A stretch of DNA of 64,000 nucleotides from the NCBI RefSeq assembly GCF_963666665.1, contig NZ_OY762999.1, positions 2,237,501 to 2,301,500 of the forward strand, read 5' to 3'. The position numbers and the translations under genes were made by a program. The notes beneath the pieces were generated by a model. It saw only the letters and a list, made by a program, of their open reading frames with translations, did no database searches and was not told the DNA's origin. This DNA is from Maridesulfovibrio sp. (GTDB taxonomy: Bacteria; Desulfobacterota; Desulfovibrionia; Desulfovibrionales; Desulfovibrionaceae). Of the stretch, positions 53,264-62,617 are shown one piece after another; within the stretch, counting starts at the first letter, position 1, and each line of letters opens with the position of its first letter.

Positions 53264-56170
53264 ATGGCTTCAAAAATCAAAGTAAAGGAATTGGCCGCCG
53301 AGCTCGGGGTCAATACCAAAGACATCCTTCAAAAACTCCGCGAAATCGGTGTGCAGGCTAAAAGCACTGTAGCCGCCATTGATGCGGAACAGGCTGAGAC
53401 CATCCGCAAGGAACTCTCCGGCAAGTCCGGTAAAGTTGAACAGCGCGAGGTTCAGCCCGGTGTAATCGTACGCCGTCGTAAAGGCGGTCGCGGCAAAGAA
53501 AAAGCCGAAGAAGTGGAAACTAAAAACGAGGCTCCCGCAGAAGATAAAAAAGAAACTCCTGCTGAGCAAAAGCAGGAAGCAGCAACAGAAAAGGCTCCTG
53601 AAAAGAAAAAGCCTGCCAAAAAGGCTCCCGCTAAAAGCGAAAAGCCCATGGTAAAAATAATCAAGCCTGAAGATATCGAGAAAAAAGAAGCCCCCGCAGT
53701 AGAAGAAACCAAAGCACCCGAAGTGGAGACTCCCCCCGCCGCTAAGGTTGTCGAAGACAAAGAACCCGTTGCTGAAGCTCCGGCTAAAAAAACCGTTAAA
53801 GCAGAAGAAAAGAAGGTTGAAGACACACCTGCTGCTGAACCGGTAGAAAAAACTGCAGAGAACGCAGAAGACAAAAGCGATAAAGCTAAAGAAGCCGAGC
53901 CTAAAAAGAAAAAGCGCAAAAAGAAAAAAGAAATTGAAGCGCCCAAAGTAAAAATTATTTCCAGACCTGATCCCAACCTTCAGGCAGCACAGCGTGCAGC
54001 AGAAGGTCCGGGCGGAGCTAGAAGACGTCCTTCTGAAGACGAACCTTCCGGCGGCCGTCCCGGCGGACCCGGTGGCGGTAGACCTTCCGGCGGTCGTCCC
54101 GGAGGCCCTGGCGGACGCCCCGGCGGCGGTCGTCCCGGTGGCCCCGCTGGCGCAAGACCTAGTGGTCCCCGCCCCGGAGGCAATGAAGGAGGCGGAGGAA
54201 GACCCGTTCCCGGCGCTCCGGAACCCGGCAATGATCAGAGCAAGAAGAAAAAGTTTAAAAAGGATAGACGTGTCGTCGAATTCGGTAAGGATTACCGTAA
54301 AGACGATAGCGAAAGAGACCTCGAAAGCAAGTTCCGCGGTAAAAAGAAAGGCCGCAAGAGCAAAGGCCGTCCCGAACAGGCTCCTGTTCAGCAGAAGCCC
54401 CTCAAGGCAGCCAAGCGTAAAATCAAGTTCAACGAGGCCATCCGTCTTTCCGACATGGCCCACCAGATGGGCCTGAAAGCACAGGAACTGATCAAGGCCC
54501 TCTTCGGTCTCGGTGTAATGGCAACCATTAACCAGTCCCTTGACCTTGATACTGCGACCCTGCTTGCTTCCGAGTTTGAATACGAAATTGAAAACGTATC
54601 CTACTCCGAAGAGGAACTGCTCCTGCCCGCAAATGATGTGGACAAGGAAGAGAACCTCAAGCCCCGTCCGCCTATCGTGACCATCATGGGTCACGTTGAC
54701 CACGGTAAAACATCCCTGCTGGATGCCATCCGCCATAGTGCGGTTACCGATGGCGAAGCTGGCGGTATCACTCAGCACATCGGTGCGTACCACGTTTCCA
54801 CAGACCGCGGTGAGATCGTATTCCTCGATACTCCCGGTCACGAAGCGTTTACCACCATGCGTATGCGCGGAGCACAGGTTACCGACATTGTTATCCTCGT
54901 TGTAGCTGCTGATGACGGCGTCATGGATCAGACCCGTGAAGCAATCAGTCACTCTAAAGCAGCCGGCGTACCCATCGTTGTTGCAGTCAACAAGATGGAT
55001 AAGGAAGGTGCAAACCCCGAGCGCGTACAGCGCGAACTGGCTGAATTCGACCTCGTTCCCGAAGACTGGGGCGGCGACACCATGTTCGTTCCTGTTTCCG
55101 CGAAAATGCGTACCGGTCTTGATGACCTGCTCGAAATGGTTCAGCTGCAGGCTGAAGTTCTCGAGCTCAGGGCCAACCCGGACAAGGGGGCCCGCGGTAA
55201 CATTGTTGAAGCTAAGCTCGACAAGGGCCGTGGTCCTGTTGGAACCGTCCTCATCCAGGAAGGTACCATTAATCAGGGTGATCCCTTTGTCTGCGGTCTT
55301 TACCATGGCCGTGTTCGTGCAATGTTTGATGACCGCGGCCGCAAGATCGAGACCGCCGGTCCGGCATTCCCGGTAGAGATTCAGGGTTTTGACGGTATTC
55401 CCGAAGCCGGTGACGAGTTCATCTGCGTAGCTGACGATAAAATCGCCCGCCGCATTGCTCAGGAACGTAAGCTCAAGCACCGTGAACGTGAGCTGGCAGG
55501 AAAATCCAAGGTTACCCTTGAGTCCTTCCTCGCTTCCAAACCGGATCAGGATGCACAGACTCTTAACGTTGTCCTTAAAGCCGATGTACAGGGTTCACTT
55601 GAAGCTATTAACGAAGCCCTTGCCAAACTGGCTACTGATGAGATCAAGGTTGAAGTTATCCACGGCGGTGCCGGTGCGATCACTGAATCCGACATCCTGC
55701 TGGCTTCCGCTTCACAGGCAATCATTATCGGCTTTAACGTAAGACCGACTGTGAAGATCAAGGAAATTGCAGAGCGCGAAGAAGTGGAAATCCGCTTCTA
55801 CGACATCATCTACAAGCTGGTCGGAGAAATCAAAGACGCTATGGGCGGCATGCTCTCTCCGGACATCAAGGAAGAGTACCTCGGTCAGGCAGAAGTCAAG
55901 CAGACCTTCTCCGTACCCAAAGTCGGCGTTATCGCCGGTTGTTACGTGATCGACGGCAAGCTGACCAGACATGCTAAGGTTCGTCTGCTGCGTGACGGCG
56001 TGGTTATCTACACCGGATCGCTTACTTCGCTTAAACGCTTCAAGGATGACGCCAAGGAAGTTGCCAAAGGCTACGAATGTGGTGTCGGTCTTGAAAAATA
56101 CAACGACATCAAGGAAGGCGATGTAATTGAAGCCTTCGAAGTTGTTGAAGTAGCAAGAACCCTCGAATAA
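53264..56170 (+). CDS. infB: Translation initiation factor IF-2
   Basis: A 968-residue IF-2, long for the family. Residues 1-53 are an IF2_N helix bundle, 75-245 a Lys/Glu/Ala/Pro-rich low-complexity stretch, 250-320 a Gly/Arg/Pro-rich stretch, and 390-445 a second IF2_N-like segment. The G domain starts near 470, with GHVDHGKTS, DTPGHEAF and NKMD, then two beta-barrel domains and the C-terminal fMet-tRNA-binding domain. It delivers initiator tRNA to the 30S subunit. It directly follows ylxR. Confidence 0.97.
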   Translation: MASKIKVKELAAELGVNTKDILQKLREIGVQAKSTVAAIDAEQAETIRKELSGKSGKVEQREVQPGVIVRRRKGGRGKEKAEEVETKNEAPAEDKKETPAEQKQEAATEKAPEKKKPAKKAPAKSEKPMVKIIKPEDIEKKEAPAVEETKAPEVETPPAAKVVEDKEPVAEAPAKKTVKAEEKKVEDTPAAEPVEKTAENAEDKSDKAKEAEPKKKKRKKKKEIEAPKVKIISRPDPNLQAAQRAAEGPGGARRRPSEDEPSGGRPGGPGGGRPSGGRPGGPGGRPGGGRPGGPAGARPSGPRPGGNEGGGGRPVPGAPEPGNDQSKKKKFKKDRRVVEFGKDYRKDDSERDLESKFRGKKKGRKSKGRPEQAPVQQKPLKAAKRKIKFNEAIRLSDMAHQMGLKAQELIKALFGLGVMATINQSLDLDTATLLASEFEYEIENVSYSEEELLLPANDVDKEENLKPRPPIVTIMGHVDHGKTSLLDAIRHSAVTDGEAGGITQHIGAYHVSTDRGEIVFLDTPGHEAFTTMRMRGAQVTDIVILVVAADDGVMDQTREAISHSKAAGVPIVVAVNKMDKEGANPERVQRELAEFDLVPEDWGGDTMFVPVSAKMRTGLDDLLEMVQLQAEVLELRANPDKGARGNIVEAKLDKGRGPVGTVLIQEGTINQGDPFVCGLYHGRVRAMFDDRGRKIETAGPAFPVEIQGFDGIPEAGDEFICVADDKIARRIAQERKLKHRERELAGKSKVTLESFLASKPDQDAQTLNVVLKADVQGSLEAINEALAKLATDEIKVEVIHGGAGAITESDILLASASQAIIIGFNVRPTVKIKEIAEREEVEIRFYDIIYKLVGEIKDAMGGMLSPDIKEEYLGQAEVKQTFSVPKVGVIAGCYVIDGKLTRHAKVRLLRDGVVIYTGSLTSLKRFKDDAKEVAKGYECGVGLEKYNDIKEGDVIEAFEVVEVARTLE

Positions 56171-56225
56171 GAATAAAATGATCAGGGGCGGACTTAGGTC
56201 CGTCCCTGTTTTAAAATTTACAGCT

Positions 56226-56513
56226 ATGATAATCGGCGTACTGTCACTGGAATTCAGACTGCACGGAAATAGATCACTCAAGGGAAAACGCAAGGTATCC
56301 CTCAGCCTGAAGCAGAAGCTTCGAAACAAATTCAACCTCTCGGTATCTGAAGTTGAAGCAATGGACTCCCATGAAAGGCTGGTACTCGCTGCAGTGACTG
56401 TCGCCAACGAAACTCGCAAAGTTGAAAGCACGCTTTCCAAGGCCTTAGCCATGATTGAGGCTATGGCTCCGGCAGAGCTTATCCACTGCGAAACAGAAAT
56501 TTTCAGTTCCTGA
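56226..56513 (+). CDS. DUF503-family protein (YlxP-like)
   Basis: A 95-residue protein with the family start MIIGVLSLEFRLHGNRSLKGKR and a basic KRKVSLSLKQKLRNKF stretch. In Bacillus the same gene is next to rbfA and is thought to bind RNA. No ribosome site is evident before ATG 56226; the frame extends upstream to 56178, but that extension is not conserved in style. Confidence 0.88.
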   Translation: MIIGVLSLEFRLHGNRSLKGKRKVSLSLKQKLRNKFNLSVSEVEAMDSHERLVLAAVTVANETRKVESTLSKALAMIEAMAPAELIHCETEIFSS

Positions 56514-56554
56514 TCTTTTATGATCAGGTTAACTTTTTTTGAGGACTAATTATA

Positions 56555-56908
56555 ATGAAGACTTCGACATCACGCCGCTCCGTTAAAATGGGCGACCAGA
56601 TCATGCGCGAAATTGCCACAATGCTCATTGAAGAGATCGGCGACCCGCGTCTGGATATGGTTTCCATTAGCGGAGTACGTATGAACAAAGACAATAAAAT
56701 AGCCGAGGTGATGTTCACCATGGCCGGGGACAAGGAAAAAATTGCTGCTGCGGTCAAAGCTCTGGACAAAGCCAAAGGCTATATGCGCAGCAAACTGAGC
56801 AAACGTATCCGCGTCCGCCAGATTCCCGAACTCAGGTTCGTGCACGACAACTTCCTTGAGGAGATGGTTTATGGAAGCTCGACTGAAAGAGATATGTCGG
56901 ATTCTTAA
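56555..56908 (+). CDS. rbfA: Ribosome-binding factor A
   Basis: A 117-residue KH-like protein: SRRSVKMGDQIMREIATML, VSISGVRMNKD and RVRQIPELRFVHD are family marks. It acts in 16S rRNA 5'-end maturation of the 30S subunit. The ATG follows TTGAGGA. The C-terminus overlaps the nrnA start by 38 bases. Confidence 0.95.
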   Translation: MKTSTSRRSVKMGDQIMREIATMLIEEIGDPRLDMVSISGVRMNKDNKIAEVMFTMAGDKEKIAAAVKALDKAKGYMRSKLSKRIRVRQIPELRFVHDNFLEEMVYGSSTERDMSDS

Positions 56909-57836
56909 AGAAGAGGACGACTTTCTCGTAGCCGCTCATTTCAATCCAGATGGAGATGCCCTGGGCTCTACAGCCGCTATGGGCTATATCCTTGAGAAGC
57001 TCGGTAAGCGCTACCGCCTCTACAATCAGAGTGGTAAGCCAGAAGCAATGGCTTGGTTTGAGACTCCATCCCCAATCCAGACTGAAATCCCCAAGGGATT
57101 TGACGGCTGGTACATTGTCCTTGACTGCGGTGACGCGCCGCGCATGGGTGAAACACTCATGAACGCCCTTGATCCGGAAAAATCCATTAACATCGACCAT
57201 CACATGGGTAATTCGGGATTTGCTGCCGTAAACTGGGTGGACACCAACCGTCCGGCAGTAGGTGAAATGATCACCCTTATTGCCAGAGAACTTAAAATTT
57301 CTCTCTCCGGCAAACTCGGAGAATCCATCTACCTGTCCATTGCCACTGATACCGGATTTTTCACATACAACAACACCAAGCCCGAGACCCTTGAAATCAT
57401 TGCGGACATCATCCGCTACGGTCTTGATCTCGGTGAGTTCGTACCCAAAATCCGCAACCAGTGGACCATGAAGCGCATAAACCTCTGGGCCACTGCGTTG
57501 GGCAAAATTGAAATGCATCATGAAGGACAGACCGCCCTGCTCTTCATCCCGCAGGAAATGCTGGATGAGGCCGGTGCATCCGGGCCTGATTGTGAAGGAC
57601 TGGTCAGCTTCATCCTGCGCATTCAGGGAGTACGCGTGGCAGTGCTTATCCGCGAAGACAGTCCCATGCGCTACAAATTCAGCCTGCGTTCACAATCACG
57701 TGACAACGTACAGGTCGTAGCCTCCCTCTTCGGAGGCGGAGGACACAAGAATGCCAGCGGCGGACTTATTGAAAACACCCCCGACACCGTGCGCGAAAGA
57801 CTCATTACCGCTATCGGTGATAAAGTTATGAGTTAA
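56871..57836 (+). CDS. nrnA: NrnA-like bifunctional oligoribonuclease / pAp phosphatase (DHH)
   Basis: A 321-residue DHH-DHHA1 protein. Metal site residues appear in AAHFNPDGDALGS, in VLDCGD and in the DHH motif of NIDHHMGN; the C-terminal DHHA1 domain has GGGGHKNASGG. Such proteins degrade short RNA and 3'-phosphoadenosine-5'-phosphate, an end product of sulfate activation. The start is ATG 56871, with GAGGAG before it; the TTG at 56856 is rejected. It overlaps rbfA. Confidence 0.93.
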   Translation: MEARLKEICRILKEEDDFLVAAHFNPDGDALGSTAAMGYILEKLGKRYRLYNQSGKPEAMAWFETPSPIQTEIPKGFDGWYIVLDCGDAPRMGETLMNALDPEKSINIDHHMGNSGFAAVNWVDTNRPAVGEMITLIARELKISLSGKLGESIYLSIATDTGFFTYNNTKPETLEIIADIIRYGLDLGEFVPKIRNQWTMKRINLWATALGKIEMHHEGQTALLFIPQEMLDEAGASGPDCEGLVSFILRIQGVRVAVLIREDSPMRYKFSLRSQSRDNVQVVASLFGGGGHKNASGGLIENTPDTVRERLITAIGDKVMS

Positions 57837-57849
57837 AAGTATTTAGAGT

Positions 57850-58782
57850 ATGGGAAGAAAGCCTAAAACAAGCCCGTTCCAGAAGCATGGCGTTCTGGTG
57901 TTGAACAAACCGTCCGGTCCTACTTCTACTGATTGCCTCAATTCCATCAAACGCGAACTAAAGCAGTACAAGATAGGCCATGCCGGCACCCTTGATCCTC
58001 TGGCAGAAGGTGTGCTGCTGGTAATGCTCGGTCAGGCCACAAAGTTAGGGCCTTATCTGCTGGGACATGATAAAGTGTACACAGGAAGTTTAAGTATTGG
58101 TAGAACTACAGATACTTACGATATCCAAGGCACTGAGACTTCCACTGGGGACATTTCCGGAATTACGGAAAAAATGGTGGAAAATGAAATTTTACACTGG
58201 AATGACTTGACTAGTCAGGAAGTTCCTGCCTATTCGGCTGCAAAGCATAATGGCAAACCGCTCTATGAACTGGCCAGAAAAGGGGAAGAAACCCCGGTCA
58301 AAATCAAGAGCATTGAAATATTTGATGCAGAACCGCTGGAAGTGAGTCTGCCGATGGCCCGTTTCCGAGTTGGGTGCTCTGCCGGCACCTACATTCGCTC
58401 CCTGGTCCATAGCTTGGGGTCGCGGCTCGGATGTGGCGCGGTAATGGAATCACTTAGGCGTGAAGAAAGCCGGCCTTTCAGGCTGAGCGAAGCGCACAAC
58501 CTCGATGAGGTTCTTGCCGATCCTGATGGATTTGAGGCACGGATCATCCCGCTTGCGGATGCCCTGCCGCATTGGCACAAGTTTACCATTTCGGAAAACA
58601 TGTCCAAAGCCATCAAGAACGGAGCAAGAATACCTGTCGGGGATATTGCTGCTGATCAGGAAATTATCGAAGGTGAAAGGGCTATGTTCCTTGAAACCGA
58701 CGGTACAGCTCTGGCTCTAATGGAGACAAAGCAAATCGACGGCAAGCTTCTCTGGGTAATTCTTCGCGGCCTGTGGGGCTGA
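57850..58782 (+). CDS. truB: tRNA pseudouridine(55) synthase
   Basis: A 310-residue TruB with the catalytic Asp in IGHAGTLDPLAEG, the family's KPSGPTST start and a C-terminal PUA domain. It makes pseudouridine-55 in the T-loop of tRNA. It starts 13 bases after nrnA. The short hairpin at 58782-58796 (ATTCCC-CGC-GGGAAT) lies at its stop, ahead of rpsO. Confidence 0.96.
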   Translation: MGRKPKTSPFQKHGVLVLNKPSGPTSTDCLNSIKRELKQYKIGHAGTLDPLAEGVLLVMLGQATKLGPYLLGHDKVYTGSLSIGRTTDTYDIQGTETSTGDISGITEKMVENEILHWNDLTSQEVPAYSAAKHNGKPLYELARKGEETPVKIKSIEIFDAEPLEVSLPMARFRVGCSAGTYIRSLVHSLGSRLGCGAVMESLRREESRPFRLSEAHNLDEVLADPDGFEARIIPLADALPHWHKFTISENMSKAIKNGARIPVGDIAADQEIIEGERAMFLETDGTALALMETKQIDGKLLWVILRGLWG

Positions 58783-58854
58783 TTCCCCGCGGGAATTTCA
58801 ACTTCCGGCACAAACTAAACATTCGCGCTCTGACGCGGATTGGAGGATAACGCT

Positions 58855-59124
58855 ATGGTTATGACTGCTGAAGACAAGGCAAAAGTTATTGAAGAATACC
58901 AGACCAAACCTGGTGACACCGGTTCCCCTGAAGTACAGGTTGCTCTTCTTACTGCAAGAATCAAATACCTGACCGACCACTTCAAGAGCCACAAAAAGGA
59001 TTTCCACTCCCGCACCGGCCTGCTGAAAATGGTCGGCCAGCGCAGAAACATCCTGAAGTACCTGAAGTCCAAAGACATTCAGCGTTACCGTGATCTTATT
59101 GCAAGACTTGGTCTGCGCAAATAA
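58855..59124 (+). CDS. rpsO: 30S ribosomal protein S15
   Basis: An 89-residue S15 with conserved TGSPEVQVALLTARI, DFHSRTGLLKMVGQRR and YRDLIARLGLRK. It binds 16S rRNA early in assembly of the 30S platform. ATG 58855 follows GGAGG at eight bases; starting at 58861 would remove two residues. A strong terminator follows, yet pnp is next, as in most bacteria. Confidence 0.98.
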   Translation: MVMTAEDKAKVIEEYQTKPGDTGSPEVQVALLTARIKYLTDHFKSHKKDFHSRTGLLKMVGQRRNILKYLKSKDIQRYRDLIARLGLRK

Positions 59125-59132
59125 GCAGTTTC

Positions 59133-59162
59133 GGGGGAGGGTTTACCCTCCCCTTTTTTTTA
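59133..59162 (+). terminator. Intrinsic terminator after rpsO
   Basis: GGGGAGGG-TTTA-CCCTCCCC with eight T after it (59134-59161). Confidence 0.94.
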
Positions 59163-59262
59163 TAAATATTCACACATTTGTATTTCCATCTGACTTCACA
59201 TCATATAGATGGTAGTTAGATTGAATCCAACAGTGGAATCCGTGCTCTCCTGCAACAATTTT

Positions 59263-59315
59263 TAGTTGGCTGAGGAAGGGGTTCATCCCCGCAATGAAAT
59301 CCTCCCTTAGCCGGC
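59263..59315 (+). promoter_or_regulatory. Structured 5' leader of pnp
   Basis: GGCTGAGG (59268-59275) pairs with CCTTAGCC (59305-59312), enclosing the hairpin GGGG-TTCAT-CCCC. It lies 60 bases before the pnp start, as do RNase III/PNPase-controlled leaders in other bacteria. Confidence 0.5.
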
Positions 59316-59373
59316 TGGAAAATTCGGACAGCACCGGGTTCCGACATTACAACTTATTTAGTGAGGAATCTAA

Positions 59374-61650
59374 ATGTTAGTACCTTTTGAATCCACCTCC
59401 GTAACCGGTCATGTCGGCAATCTCGACATCACACTGGAAACCGGACGTATGGCTAACCAGACCAACGGAACCGTACTGATCAAGTCCGGCGGCACCGTTG
59501 TTCTCGTTACTGCTGTCGGTATGCCCGCTGACGGTCCGCGCGACTTTTTCCCGCTGACCTGTAACTACCTTGAAAGAACTTACGCTGCAGGTCGCATCCC
59601 CGGTGGTTACTTCCGCCGTGAAGTAGGCCGTCCTTCCGACCGTGAGACCCTTGTTTCCCGTCTCATGGACCGCCCCATCCGCCCCATGTTCCCCAAAGCT
59701 TACTGCGACGAAGTACAGGTTATTGCAACCGTTCTTTCCGCTGATACCGACACCAACCCCGATGTACTGGCTATGACCGGTGCATCTGCAGCACTGCACA
59801 TCTCCGACCTTCCTTTCAACGGTCCCGTTGCTGCTGCACGTGTAGGTCTCGTAAACAACGAATTTGTTCTCTACCCCACCTACAAAGGCGTTGCAGAACA
59901 GTCCGAACTCAACCTCGTCTTCGCCGCTACCCGCGACGCTGTGATCATGGTTGAAGGTAGCTCCCAGTTCCTGCCTGAGAACACCATTGCAGAAGCACTG
60001 GAATGGGGTCACGAGCAGATGGCTCCCATGTTCGACCTGCAGGACGCTCTGCGCGAAAAAGTAGGCCGCCCCAAGCTGGAAGTTGCCGAACCGGAAAAAG
60101 ATGACGAAGTCATCACCCTCGTTACCGAAAGCTTCTCAGCTGATCTGGACAAAGCTCTGGCCATCCCCGGCAAGCTGGACCGTAAGGCTGCAAAGTCTGA
60201 AGTTAAAGCTAACGCCAAGGCCATGATCGAGGAAAAATTCCCCGAAGAACCTGAAAGAACTAAAGCTGTTGGCGATGCCATGGCTGACCTCGAAAAGAAA
60301 ATTGTCCGCAAACGCATTGTTGAGCAGGGCGTTCGTATCGACGGCCGTGACCTGACCACAGTACGTAATCTTTCCATGGAAGTGGGCAACCTGCCCATGA
60401 CCCACGGTTCCGCCCTGTTCCGCCGCGGTGAGACTTCCGCTCTCGCTGTCTGCACACTGGGCTCCACCCGTGATGAGCAGCGCTTTGAAACCCTGATCGG
60501 TGAAGACACCAAGCGTTTCATGCTGCACTACAACTTCCCCCCGTACTGCGTGGGTGAAGCTAAATTCCTGCGTGCGCCTTCCCGCCGCGAAATCGGTCAC
60601 GGAACACTCGCTGAACGCGCACTGCGCCCGGTTCTGCCCTCTGCTGACGATTTCCCCTTCACCATGCGTGTAGTTTCCGAGGTAATGGACTCCAACGGTT
60701 CTTCCTCCATGGCCACCGTTTGCGGTACCACCCTGTCCCTCATGGACGCAGGTGTACCAATCAGCGCACCTGTTGCAGGTATTGCCATGGGGCTCTGCCA
60801 GGAAGGCGACGAGTACTTCGTACTCACCGACATCCTCGGTGATGAAGATGCACTCGGCGATATGGACTTCAAGGTTGCCGGTACTGAAGAAGGCGTTACC
60901 GCAATTCAGATGGACATCAAGATCAGCGGTATCCCCGCCGATGTTCTGCGCAGAGCACTGGCACAGGCCAAGGAAGCTCGCCAGATCATCCTTGATGACA
61001 TGAAGAAGACCATGCCCGAGCCCAGAGCTGAACTTTCTGTTAACGCTCCCCAGATGGAAGTACTGCAGATCAACCCCGAGAAGATCCGTGATCTCATCGG
61101 ACCAGGCGGTAAAAACATCAAGGCGATCACTGCTGAAACCGCAGCCGACATCGACATTGAAGATTCCGGTAAGGTTTCCATCTTCGCTCCCACCCTTGAG
61201 TCCCTCAAGAAAACTGTGGAAATGGTTCAGTACTACGACCAGACCGCAGAACTTGGTAAGAACTACGTGGGTACCGTTAAAAAGATTCTCGAAATCGGCG
61301 CGATTGTAGAAATCCTGCCCGGTCTCGAAGGTCTGCTGCACATCTCCCAGATCGACGTTGAACGCATCGCAGAAGTTACCGATGTTGTTCAGCTTGGTCA
61401 GGAAATCACCGTCAAGGTTGTTGAAGTACAGCCTAACGGACGTATCCGTCTTTCCCGTAAGGCATGGCTCATGGAACAGGCCGGACAGGAAGTTGATCTT
61501 GAAAAATTCAAGATGGGCGGCGGACGCCCCAGCGGTGGCCGTGGCGGACGTGATGGTGGCCGTGATGGCGGACGTCGTGACGACAGACGTGATGACAGAC
61601 GCGGTGGCGGACGTCGTGACGACAGACGTGATGACAGACGTCACAGATAG
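59374..61650 (+). CDS. pnp: Polyribonucleotide nucleotidyltransferase (PNPase)
   Basis: A 758-residue PNPase: two RNase PH domains (the second with FRRGETSALAVCTLGS and the active-site GEDTKRF region), an alpha-helical linker, a KH domain with IGPGGKNIKAI, and an S1 domain near 625-695. The last 45 residues are a Gly/Arg/Asp-rich tail. It degrades RNA 3' to 5' with phosphate and is commonly part of the degradosome. GTGAGG lies before its ATG. The tail DNA contains an exact 35-bp direct repeat. Confidence 0.97.
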   Translation: MLVPFESTSVTGHVGNLDITLETGRMANQTNGTVLIKSGGTVVLVTAVGMPADGPRDFFPLTCNYLERTYAAGRIPGGYFRREVGRPSDRETLVSRLMDRPIRPMFPKAYCDEVQVIATVLSADTDTNPDVLAMTGASAALHISDLPFNGPVAAARVGLVNNEFVLYPTYKGVAEQSELNLVFAATRDAVIMVEGSSQFLPENTIAEALEWGHEQMAPMFDLQDALREKVGRPKLEVAEPEKDDEVITLVTESFSADLDKALAIPGKLDRKAAKSEVKANAKAMIEEKFPEEPERTKAVGDAMADLEKKIVRKRIVEQGVRIDGRDLTTVRNLSMEVGNLPMTHGSALFRRGETSALAVCTLGSTRDEQRFETLIGEDTKRFMLHYNFPPYCVGEAKFLRAPSRREIGHGTLAERALRPVLPSADDFPFTMRVVSEVMDSNGSSSMATVCGTTLSLMDAGVPISAPVAGIAMGLCQEGDEYFVLTDILGDEDALGDMDFKVAGTEEGVTAIQMDIKISGIPADVLRRALAQAKEARQIILDDMKKTMPEPRAELSVNAPQMEVLQINPEKIRDLIGPGGKNIKAITAETAADIDIEDSGKVSIFAPTLESLKKTVEMVQYYDQTAELGKNYVGTVKKILEIGAIVEILPGLEGLLHISQIDVERIAEVTDVVQLGQEITVKVVEVQPNGRIRLSRKAWLMEQAGQEVDLEKFKMGGGRPSGGRGGRDGGRDGGRRDDRRDDRRGGGRRDDRRDDRRHR
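61567..61640 (+). repeat. Exact 35-bp direct repeat in the 3' end of pnp
   Basis: Bases 61567-61601 equal 61606-61640 exactly, separated by CGGT, giving a 39-bp period (13 codons). It encodes two GGRRDDRRDDRR-like units of the tail. Confidence 0.93.
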
Positions 61651-61673
61651 TCTCTTCTGCTTATAGAATATTA

Positions 61674-61708
61674 GAAGCCGCCGGATGTTACATCCGGCGG
61701 CTTTTCTT
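61674..61708 (+). terminator. Intrinsic terminator after pnp
   Basis: Thirteen-bp stem AAGCCGCCGGATG (61675-61687) with complement 61691-61703, loop TTA, then TT CTT. Confidence 0.88.
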
Positions 61709-61821
61709 ATGTCCATCTCAAAAACAGATTGTCTATCATCCTTATTTTCAGGTATTGTTTCAGATAACTATTGGAAGTGTTGGTCTCGTTTTTTTATCTA
61801 CCCCTTACTCAGGAGAAAAAC

Positions 61822-62562
61822 ATGAAAAAATTTGCCGTATTATTATTCATCATGACAATGCTGCTTTCCACAACAGCCCATGCAGGACCGAAGGTAATTA
61901 CTGCAGCGGCTGATCCATGGCTTCCATTTATCAACCCGGATTCAGCATCACAGGGACTCTCGATTGAAATCTGCCAGGCAGCATTCAAGACTCAAGGATA
62001 TGAGGTTAAACTTGATGTTGTTCCTTGGGTAAGAGCAGAAGAAGGGGTAAAAAACGGAGAATACGATATTCTGCCTAACACATGGATGACAGACAAAAGA
62101 AAAGCATATCTCGCGTACAGTGACCCTTATGCCAGTAATCAGGTAAAATTCATTAAGCGGAAAGGTGAAACCTTCGAATATACTGGCCTGCCCAGTCTTG
62201 CCGGAAAAGTAGTCGGGATAGTCAGGGGCTACGGATACAGTTCTGAATTTATGAACGATCCTGCCTTTGAACGTGAACCTGCAACAGAATTCATGACTAA
62301 CATCAAAAAACTGGTAACTGGTCGAATTGACCTCGCTTTAGAAGACGAACTCGTGGCAAAGGCAACTATCAAAAAAACCGACAGCTCACTCCTCCCGAAG
62401 ATAGAATTTACCAAGAACGCCCTTTCAAGCAATGACCTTCATGTCACATGCGGCCTGAGTAATCCCCGCCATAAGGAAATCATCAGTGCATTCAACAAGG
62501 GGCTGAGTGAGATCAAAGCCAACGGAACCTATAAGGAAATTATGGCAAAATACGGAATTTAA
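61822..62562 (+). CDS. Family 3 extracellular solute-binding protein
   Basis: A 246-residue protein with a Sec signal peptide (cleaved after AHA) and a SBP_bac_3 fold: ITAAADPWLPFINPDS, EICQAAFKTQGYE, VVPWVRAEEGVKNGEYDI and a C-terminal GTYKEIMAKYGI. It likely binds an amino acid or similar small polar ligand in the periplasm. No permease or ATPase gene is adjacent, so its transporter is elsewhere, or it feeds a sensor. ATG 61822 follows CAGGAG; the frame start at 61771 has no site. Confidence 0.92.
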   Translation: MKKFAVLLFIMTMLLSTTAHAGPKVITAAADPWLPFINPDSASQGLSIEICQAAFKTQGYEVKLDVVPWVRAEEGVKNGEYDILPNTWMTDKRKAYLAYSDPYASNQVKFIKRKGETFEYTGLPSLAGKVVGIVRGYGYSSEFMNDPAFEREPATEFMTNIKKLVTGRIDLALEDELVAKATIKKTDSSLLPKIEFTKNALSSNDLHVTCGLSNPRHKEIISAFNKGLSEIKANGTYKEIMAKYGI

Positions 62563-62585
62563 CATTACATTTCAGGAAGACAATA

Positions 62586-62617
62586 AAAAGGGTGCCGGTT
62601 ATCCGGCACCCTTTTCT
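62586..62617. terminator. Bidirectional terminator between convergent genes
   Basis: Stem AAAAGGGTGCCGG (62586-62598) / CCGGCACCCTTTT (62603-62615) with loop TTAT; it overlaps the stop region of the ligase gene. Confidence 0.9.

Noticed and set aside
53270..55480. 736-codon minus-strand open frame opposite infB
   Set aside because: Caused by the codon bias of infB; it has Phe/Phe/Leu-rich runs opposite the Lys/Glu stretches and no family resemblance.
58779..58800. ATTCCC-CGC-GGGAAT hairpin after truB as a terminator
   Set aside because: Only a six-bp stem and no T-run; it may be an mRNA structure upstream of rpsO at most.
60136..61716. 526-codon minus-strand frame opposite pnp
   Set aside because: Antisense to pnp, and the first part reads the complement of the RGG tail.
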